Source: an uncultured Cellvibrio sp. (lineage in GTDB: Bacteria > Pseudomonadota > Gammaproteobacteria > Pseudomonadales > Cellvibrionaceae). Taken from it: 11,207 bases of DNA. The stretch is from positions 1-11,207 of the forward strand of contig CAMLRJ010000061.1 of NCBI GenBank assembly GCA_946482345.1, written 5' to 3'. The notes beneath the pieces are model-generated. The model searched no databases and was not told the DNA's origin. It saw only the letters and a program-made list of their open reading frames with translations. How positions within the stretch are numbered: the stretch's first letter is position 1; each line of letters opens with the position of its first letter. Of the stretch, positions 6,389 through 11,207 are shown piece after piece. Made by a program: the position numbers and the translations under genes.

Positions 6389-7948
6389 ATGAAATCAATA
6401 AAATATTTTTTACTCGGTATTTTGCTATTGAATATCCCTGCCTGGTCACAGGATCGCAATATTGAAATTGACGTAAAACAGATTCAAGGTAATTTTGATA
6501 CTTTTTTTAAAGCCAGTGTTGGGGCTGGTCGCGCCAATGAAGGTTTGCGTGCTGATTGGCAGAGGCAGCTTGCTGAAATAAAACGTGATACGGATTTTCG
6601 TTACATCCGTATGCACGGTTTGTTAACAGATGATATGGGTGTTTATCGCATCAATGCCCAGGGAAAAGAACAATATAATTTCCAATATATTGATGAACTC
6701 TACGATTACATTCTCAGCATCGGTATGAAACCTTTCGTCGAATTGGGTTTTATGCCCTCTTCCCTTGCCAGTGGTGATAAAACAGTTTTCTGGTGGCGCG
6801 GTAATATCACACCACCACACAGTTATGAAAAATGGGAAACATTAATTAAAAAACTGACTGAACATTTCACTGAGCGTTATGGTGCGGAAGAAGTTGCGAG
6901 TTGGTATTTTGAAGTTTGGAATGAACCCAATCTCGATGGATTTTGGTCAGGTTCGCAAGCCGATTATTTCAAACTTTATGCACACGCGGCGAAGGCTATT
7001 AAAAGTGTCAACGCAAACTATAAAGTGGGTGGCCCTGCTACAGCAGGTGCAGCCTGGATTCCGGAAATGATCGATTTCTGTGTTAAAAATAAAGTGCCAC
7101 TGGATTTTGTCAGTACCCATTCTTATGGTGTACACCAAGGCTTTCTCGATGAGTTTGGTGTCACAGGCACTGTGCTGGCAAAAGATGAATCGGCAGTCAG
7201 TGGTGATGTATTAAGAAATCGAAAAGAAATTTCTGAATCGGCCATGCCCAATCTGGAATTACATTACACCGAATGGAGTTCATCCTACACACCTGCAGAC
7301 CCAACACATGACAGTTATCATCAAGCGGCGTATATTTTGCAAAAATTAAAACAAGTCAGCGGTGCTGTACAATCAATGTCTTATTGGGTATTCACTGATA
7401 TTTTTGAAGAACCGGGCCCGCGCTTTGAAGCTTTCCACGGTGGCTTTGGTTTGATGAACACGCAGGGAATTAAAAAACCGGCTTATTTTGCTTATCAATT
7501 TTTAAATCAATTGCAATCAACGGAATTAAAAAATTCCGACAAGCAATCATTTGCTACTACTGATAACAAGGGTAATGTGCAATTACTCTTGTGGGATATG
7601 ACCCACACCTTACCCGAAGGCATTAATAATCAGCAGTACTATATAAAAGATTTACCCCCTGCCAATAAAGGTAATGTGAATATTAAAATTAATGGTCTTA
7701 AAAAAGGCCGCTATAAATTAAAAATCTCGCAAGTGGGTTATCAACAGAATGATGCTTTTACTGCCTATATAAAAATGGGCTCGCCTGCCCAGCTGACAAA
7801 ATCGCAAGTCAGTGAATTAAAAGCGCAAGCAACAGGAAAACCATCATCAGAAAAATCCATTCGCGTCACTAAAGAAGGTATTTATAATCTGAGCCTGCCT
7901 TTGCGAGAAAATGATGTGTATTTGCTAGAAATGGGTATTGATCATTAA
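6389..7948 (+). CDS. GH39 beta-xylosidase-like glycoside hydrolase
   Basis: 519 residues from the ATG at 6389. A Sec signal peptide covers about 1-20 (MKSIKYFLLGILLLNIPAWS, cleavage AWS-QD). The barrel shows GH39 marks: 'FRYIRMHGLLTDDMGVY' (70-86), 'MKPFVELGFMPSSLASG' (113-129), 'WYFEVWNEPNLDGFW' (172-186) with acid/base Glu179, 'DFVSTHSYG' (239-247) and 'LHYTEWSSSY' (291-300) with nucleophile Glu295, then 'YWVFTDIFEE'. Residues from about 380 to the end form the beta-sandwich usual in the family. Length is normal. GH39 enzymes are retaining exo-enzymes, mostly beta-xylosidases, some with alpha-arabinofuranosidase activity; here it probably trims xylo-oligosaccharides in the periplasm. REP-like palindromes stand on both sides in opposite orientation. 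Confidence 0.9.
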   Translation: MKSIKYFLLGILLLNIPAWSQDRNIEIDVKQIQGNFDTFFKASVGAGRANEGLRADWQRQLAEIKRDTDFRYIRMHGLLTDDMGVYRINAQGKEQYNFQYIDELYDYILSIGMKPFVELGFMPSSLASGDKTVFWWRGNITPPHSYEKWETLIKKLTEHFTERYGAEEVASWYFEVWNEPNLDGFWSGSQADYFKLYAHAAKAIKSVNANYKVGGPATAGAAWIPEMIDFCVKNKVPLDFVSTHSYGVHQGFLDEFGVTGTVLAKDESAVSGDVLRNRKEISESAMPNLELHYTEWSSSYTPADPTHDSYHQAAYILQKLKQVSGAVQSMSYWVFTDIFEEPGPRFEAFHGGFGLMNTQGIKKPAYFAYQFLNQLQSTELKNSDKQSFATTDNKGNVQLLLWDMTHTLPEGINNQQYYIKDLPPANKGNVNIKINGLKKGRYKLKISQVGYQQNDAFTAYIKMGSPAQLTKSQVSELKAQATGKPSSEKSIRVTKEGIYNLSLPLRENDVYLLEMGIDH

Positions 7949-7997
7949 ACGATAGTTATATATTTTGCAAAGTCACCCTATAATAATTTTTTGCACA

Positions 7998-8026
7998 TCG
8001 TCATCCCTGCGAAAGCAGGGATCCAG
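7998..8026 (-). repeat. REP-like palindrome B
   Basis: This is the inverted copy of the unit at 6327-6355. ATCCCTGC (8003-8010) and GCAGGGAT (8015-8022) form a perfect 8-base-pair stem closed by a GAAA tetraloop. It lies about 50 bases after the GH39 stop and may stabilise the transcript end. No T run follows. Confidence 0.82.
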
Positions 8027-8044
8027 CCCTTAAAATTTGTTTAA

Positions 8045-8120
8045 CTGGATCCTCGCCTTGGCAATTGCTCCTGTATTGCTTACTACATCACTTCCATGTG
8101 ATTATTCGCGAGGATGACAA
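8045..8120 (+). repeat. REP-like element C with separated arms
   Basis: CTGGATCCTCGC (8045-8056) and GCGAGGATGACAA (8108-8120) are variants of the two ends of the neighbouring palindrome, with an 8-base perfect inverted repeat ATCCTCGC/GCGAGGAT. They are separated by 51 bases which include a small stem ATCAC/GTGAT. Element C is opposite in orientation to palindrome B, 18 bases away, so the pair resembles a BIME-type arrangement. Eight T at 8125-8132 follow at a distance of 9 bases from the stem, too far for a standard terminator. Confidence 0.6.
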
Positions 8121-8147
8121 TAACTTTTTTTTGAGTCGAGAATTTTC

Positions 8148-9788
8148 ATGACCGATACTACACGCAGAAATCTATTCAAAGCCTGTTTGATTGGCACAGT
8201 TGCCACACCCTTTTCAAGTGTGTTGACCGTAGAAGCAGCTTCAAAAAATATCAATAAAAATAATTGCGCAGATTTTGTTCCCAAGTGGAGTAAAGGCATT
8301 GAAGGCCAACGCAATGCAGATTTGGGAAATGCGACTTACCTGAATCCCATCATGCCCGGCGATCATCCAGATCCGACTGTTTTGAAAGATGGTGAAGATT
8401 ATTACATGACATTTTCATCGTTTGATTCTTATCCCGGAATTGTCATCTGGCATTCAAAAGATCTTGTGAATTGGTCACCCGTTACTGCAGCACTCACGCG
8501 TAATATTGGAACTGTCTGGGCACTGGATATTTGTAAACATGAAAATCGTTATTACATTTATATTCCTGCATTGTCTCCGGGAAAACCCTGGTCAACTTAT
8601 GTGATTTGGGCCGATAAAATTACCGGGCCGTGGAGTGATCCGATTGATCTAAATATTAGTGGCTGCATCGATCCCGGTCACATAGTGGGTGAAGACGGAA
8701 AACGTTATTTATTTGTAAATGGAATTCGAAAAGTACGTTTGACGGATGATGGGCTTGCAACCGATGGTGAGGTTGAACATGCTTACAGTCCCTGGCGTTA
8801 TCCGGAAGATTGGATCGTTGAAAATTTTGCACCTGAAGGGCCAAAATTATTTCGAAAAGATAATTGGTTTTATTTGATTACAGCAGTCGGCGGCACTGCA
8901 GGCCCGGTCACTGGCCACATGGTTATTGCTGCGCGCGCGCGTTCAATTCACGGCCCATGGGAACACTGTCCTCATAATCCATTAGTAAGAACCTTGTCAG
9001 AAAGTGAACCCTGGTGGTCTAAAGGTCATGCCACTTTAATCGAAGGGCCAAAAGGTGATTGGTGGATGATCTATCACGGATATGAAAATGGTTTTAGAAC
9101 ACTCGGCCGACAAACTTTATTAGAACCGATTGAATGGACAAGTGATGGCTGGTTTCGTGCAACAGGTGGTGATCTCTCCCTGCCCTTGCCAACACCTTTA
9201 AAAAAATCACCAACAAAAAAATCCAGTGTTGGTATGGCGCTCTCCGATGATTTTTCTACCAATAAATTTGGTATTCAATGGTGTTTTCATAATCCAAAAC
9301 CAGACGAAATGTCTCGCGTAAAATACGGTAAAAAATATTTGGAACTTGCCGGTGCAGGAAATTCACCAATTGATAGTTCACCATTGACTTGCGGCGTTGT
9401 AGATCGTGCCTATCAGGTAGAAGTTGATTTGGCGTTATCAGGTGATGCAGAAGCAGGCTTATTGCTTTTCTATAATCACAAAGCATTTGTTGGTGTAGGT
9501 TTCACTGCAGAAAAAATTAAAACCTATCAGTACGCAGAAGAACAAACATGGGCAAGTGTACCCATCAAGGCTTCCAGCCTTCGAATTAAATTAATCAACG
9601 ATCATCACGTAATTACTTATCAATATTCACAAGATCAAGGTAAAACCTGGAAACTCCACCCTACCCGCATGGAAGTTTCCGGAATGCACCACAATGTCTT
9701 TGGTGGATTTTTAAGTTTGAAGGTTGGCATTTACAGTGTGGGTAAAGGAAAGGTGAAATTGAGTAATTTTCGGTACAGTGTGATTTGA
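8148..9788 (+). CDS. Tat-exported GH43 arabinofuranosidase/beta-xylosidase-like enzyme
   Basis: 546 residues. TRRNLFK at 5-11 and a mild hydrophobic stretch to EA-AS (about 31) form a Tat-type signal, so the enzyme is probably folded in the cytoplasm and exported to the periplasm. Residues about 64-345 are a GH43 five-bladed propeller: 'NPIMPGDHPDPTV' with base Asp75, 'SGCIDPGHI' with Asp175 as the likely modulator, 'NFAPEGPKLF' with acid Glu230, and 'KGHATLIEGPKGDWWMIYHGYENG' with His294 at the central metal position. Residues about 365-546 are a C-terminal beta-sandwich of the kind found in longer GH43 enzymes. A Pro/Lys-rich linker (347-360) joins them. Expected activity is inverting release of arabinose or xylose from hemicellulose side chains or oligomers; the subfamily is not assigned. 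The ribosome site before the ATG is weak (CGAG at 8137-8140). It ends the plus-strand cluster. Confidence 0.9.
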   Translation: MTDTTRRNLFKACLIGTVATPFSSVLTVEAASKNINKNNCADFVPKWSKGIEGQRNADLGNATYLNPIMPGDHPDPTVLKDGEDYYMTFSSFDSYPGIVIWHSKDLVNWSPVTAALTRNIGTVWALDICKHENRYYIYIPALSPGKPWSTYVIWADKITGPWSDPIDLNISGCIDPGHIVGEDGKRYLFVNGIRKVRLTDDGLATDGEVEHAYSPWRYPEDWIVENFAPEGPKLFRKDNWFYLITAVGGTAGPVTGHMVIAARARSIHGPWEHCPHNPLVRTLSESEPWWSKGHATLIEGPKGDWWMIYHGYENGFRTLGRQTLLEPIEWTSDGWFRATGGDLSLPLPTPLKKSPTKKSSVGMALSDDFSTNKFGIQWCFHNPKPDEMSRVKYGKKYLELAGAGNSPIDSSPLTCGVVDRAYQVEVDLALSGDAEAGLLLFYNHKAFVGVGFTAEKIKTYQYAEEQTWASVPIKASSLRIKLINDHHVITYQYSQDQGKTWKLHPTRMEVSGMHHNVFGGFLSLKVGIYSVGKGKVKLSNFRYSVI

Positions 9789-9921
9789 TGACTTAGGCCT
9801 AATTTTGCTTATCAACTCGCCAACATTTTTACGCCGGCAATCAACAGTATCACTGTCAAATTTTTTGAATGGTGGGACTTCCAAATCGTTTGCTGCATCA
9901 ATTAACCCACTGAGCAGTCGA

Positions 9922-10311
9922 TTATTCAGGAGAAAAAATAAATTTATACTCTATCTCGGCATCCTCTACACCTTTTGGCCCACAATTTAAGTTTTTCAAC
10001 TCACTTACTATCGCGTTATCCAAAGACTCATCGCCCAAATCACTTTTCACAAATTTAATATTCTTTGCCATACCAGCAGATGTAATGATAAAAGAAACTG
10101 TGATGGAGCCGCCTAGATTTTTATTGTACTCAAGAGTCTTTTGATAAAGTGGATACACGGAATTTTTGTAGTGCTCTAAACAATTTTGAATATCAATTAT
10201 GCTTCTTTTTTCTTTAACCACATTGGAATCTAACATCACCTTTTCGTGTTTTGAGTCAGTCATGCAACTAGCTGATAAAAATGACAACACCACAAGTAGA
10301 ACGAATTTCAT
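9922..10311 (-). CDS. Small probable lipoprotein with AgmX/PglI (TonB-C-like) domain
   Basis: 129 residues. The N-terminus MKFVLLVVLSFLSASC is an export signal with a possible lipobox (SASC, Cys16); Ser at -3 is not ideal, so lipidation is probable and not certain. Residues about 38-127 match the AgmX/PglI C-terminal pattern: a helix with Cys44, 'LGGSITVSFIITSAGMAKNIKFVKSDLGDESLDNAIVSELKNLNC' split across 66-110, and a final strand 'IEYKFIF'. Cys44 and Cys110 correspond to the paired cysteines common in this family. The domain is related to the TonB C-terminus, but there is no proline-rich stalk or membrane anchor, so it is not a TonB. The function is unknown. The gene is visibly more AT-rich than its neighbours and converges on the GH43 gene across 133 bases. 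Confidence 0.7.
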   Translation of the reverse strand: MKFVLLVVLSFLSASCMTDSKHEKVMLDSNVVKEKRSIIDIQNCLEHYKNSVYPLYQKTLEYNKNLGGSITVSFIITSAGMAKNIKFVKSDLGDESLDNAIVSELKNLNCGPKGVEDAEIEYKFIFSPE

Positions 10312-10373
10312 TTTTTATTCTCTGGATTTTTATTAACATGTTTTAAAGTATTAAGTTCTTTATCGGCTGGCAA

Positions 10374-10775
10374 TCAAACCGTCTTCCCCAACGGATTCTC
10401 CTTAAACCAATCCACAATACTCGGCATGTGATTTTCAAAATTTCCGGGAGTTGAAAAGTTGAGTGCACCTGTGCGCGCGGATGTTCGGTTTTCGAAATCG
10501 TGGGTTGTACCTGCGGGTGCTAAAACGAATGAACCTTTGGGTGCGTCGATCCATTGATCGCCGATTAAAAAACTCATGACACCTTCGAGGACATAAAAGA
10601 CATCATCTTCAGGATGTGAGTGGGCGCCAGGGCCTTTTGAATAAGGTTCGAGCCACCATTCGGAAATTGAATAGGCTCCATTAGTTTCGGCGCAGTCTGC
10701 TTTGAAAATGGCAGACATGCTGCCCATTTCATAACGACGACCTTCATTTGGAGTTAATACAATCGGTTTGCGCAT
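10374..10775 (-). CDS. Single-domain cupin protein
   Basis: 133 residues, no signal peptide. Cupin motif 1 is 'GPGAHSHPEDDVFYVLEG' (48-65), with His52, His54 and Glu56 or Asp58 as likely metal ligands. Cupin motif 2 is 'PKGSFVLAPAGTTHDFEN' (79-96), with His92 as the fourth ligand. This is a standard small cupin_2 fold; members bind a metal and range from dioxygenases and isomerases to sensor or storage roles, so no reaction can be named. AGGA lies 9 bases before the ATG (minus strand), supporting the start. It lies 51 bases downstream of the CBS-domain gene and 62 bases upstream of the small lipoprotein gene, compatible with one transcript. Confidence 0.85.
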   Translation of the reverse strand: MRKPIVLTPNEGRRYEMGSMSAIFKADCAETNGAYSISEWWLEPYSKGPGAHSHPEDDVFYVLEGVMSFLIGDQWIDAPKGSFVLAPAGTTHDFENRTSARTGALNFSTPGNFENHMPSIVDWFKENPLGKTV

Positions 10776-10826
10776 TTTTTATTTCCTGATAATAAACTCT
10801 TTCACGAAGGCATTAATTGAAAAAAA

Positions 10827-11207
10827 TCACGGCAACTTAAACGCCAATACCTTATCAATTCTGCGACCATCCATATCGACAATTTCCAGTTGCCAGTCTT
10901 TTAACGTAATTTTTTCTCCGGCAACCGGAACGCGGCCTATGATTAGCATGATTAATCCATTGAGCGTTTGGTAATTTCCCTCTTCCGGCAAATCGCTAAT
11001 TTCCAGACAATCTTTTAAATCAACAATTGGCAGCATGCCGTCAAATAAAAATGAACCATCGTCGCGGCGAATAATATAAGCGTCTTCCTCATTGCCCGAA
11101 ATAAATTCTCCGGTTAAAGCTTCCAATAAATCTTGCAAGGTCACCAAACCTTTAATGGTTCCATATTCATCAACTACAAACACCATTTGGCTGTGTGATG
11201 AACGGAA
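10827..11207 (-). CDS. CorC/HlyC-type CBS-domain protein, C-terminal part
   Basis: The gene runs off the right edge; the frame is open from base 11207, giving 126 residues of the C-terminus, so the ATG at 11186 is internal. The first visible part is the end of the second CBS domain (SSHSQMVFVVDEYGTIKGL, then VTLQDLLEALTGEF). It is followed by a CorC_HlyC (transporter-associated) domain with 'FLFDGMLPIVDLKDCLEI', 'YQTLNGLIMLIIGRVPVAGEKI' and 'LEIVDMDGRRIDKVLAF', ending in LP. The full protein is probably a hemolysin-family/YtfL- or CorC-like protein with DUF21 membrane helices and CBS domains, but the DUF21 part is outside the window. A role in ion transport is proposed for the family. It seems unrelated to the hydrolase cluster. 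Confidence 0.9.
   Translation of the reverse strand, partial: FRSSHSQMVFVVDEYGTIKGLVTLQDLLEALTGEFISGNEEDAYIIRRDDGSFLFDGMLPIVDLKDCLEISDLPEEGNYQTLNGLIMLIIGRVPVAGEKITLKDWQLEIVDMDGRRIDKVLAFKLP

Noticed and set aside
8931..8941. Alternating GCGCGCGCGCG tract, possible Z-DNA
   Set aside because: It lies inside the GH43 coding sequence and encodes ordinary residues (AARAR); too short to support a separate role.
9792..9801. Palindrome TTAGGCCTAA followed by TTTT after the GH43 gene
   Set aside because: The arms meet with no loop, so it cannot form a normal terminator hairpin.
9805..9990. Plus-strand frame of 61 codons, and a minus-strand frame over 9789-9921 that looks mildly coding
   Set aside because: The plus frame overlaps the 3' end of the small lipoprotein gene in antisense and lacks a ribosome site. 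The minus frame has no plausible start, is closed by a stop near 9950, and runs on into the antisense of the GH43 gene.

Overview
The window reads as a chromosomal segment of a plant-cell-wall-degrading gammaproteobacterium, most like Cellvibrio and its relatives (Cellvibrionaceae). This is an inference from the sequence: moderate GC, a run of secreted glycoside hydrolases, a lipoprotein cellulase with a long poly-serine linker, Tat-exported enzymes, and short REP-like palindromes between genes. No rRNA, tRNA, CRISPR array, transposase or integrase is visible.

Left part (1-3329, plus strand). The window opens inside a gene for a membrane-anchored AraC-type regulator, with a probable periplasmic sensor region, one membrane segment and a cytoplasmic HTH domain. 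A gene-poor stretch of about 310 bases follows. Next comes a 36-codon reading frame that looks like the tail of a lost gene and overlaps, by ATGA, the start of a Tat-exported DUF1552-family protein. A very clean intrinsic terminator closes that unit. A second, branched terminator-like structure lies just before a small hotdog-fold (PaaI-like thioesterase) gene.

Centre (3441-9788, plus strand). This is a polysaccharide-utilisation cluster of four hydrolases: a secreted GH5 endoglycanase with an N-terminal Cys-rich beta-sandwich-like module, a second GH5 predicted to be an outer-membrane lipoprotein on a poly-Ser tether, a GH39 beta-xylosidase-like enzyme, and a Tat-exported GH43 enzyme with a C-terminal beta-sandwich. 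The likely logic is that the two GH5 enzymes cut a beta-1,4-linked backbone outside or at the cell surface, and GH39 and GH43 remove xylose or arabinose units from the fragments. Substrate (xyloglucan, arabinoxylan or mixed hemicellulose) cannot be fixed from sequence alone. REP-like palindromes sit on both sides of the GH39 gene in opposite orientation, and a hairpin separates the two GH5 genes.

Right part (9922-11207, minus strand). Three genes converge on the cluster and look unrelated to it: the 3' end of a CorC/HlyC-type CBS-domain protein running off the window edge, a single-domain cupin, and a small AT-rich probable lipoprotein with an AgmX/PglI (TonB-C-like) domain. Their spacings (51 and 62 bases) would allow co-transcription.

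No clearly new system is proven. The points most worth checking are the orphan tail coupled to the DUF1552 gene, the REP-bracketed GH39 gene, the branched terminator-like RNA before the hotdog gene, and the division of labour between the two GH5 paralogues.
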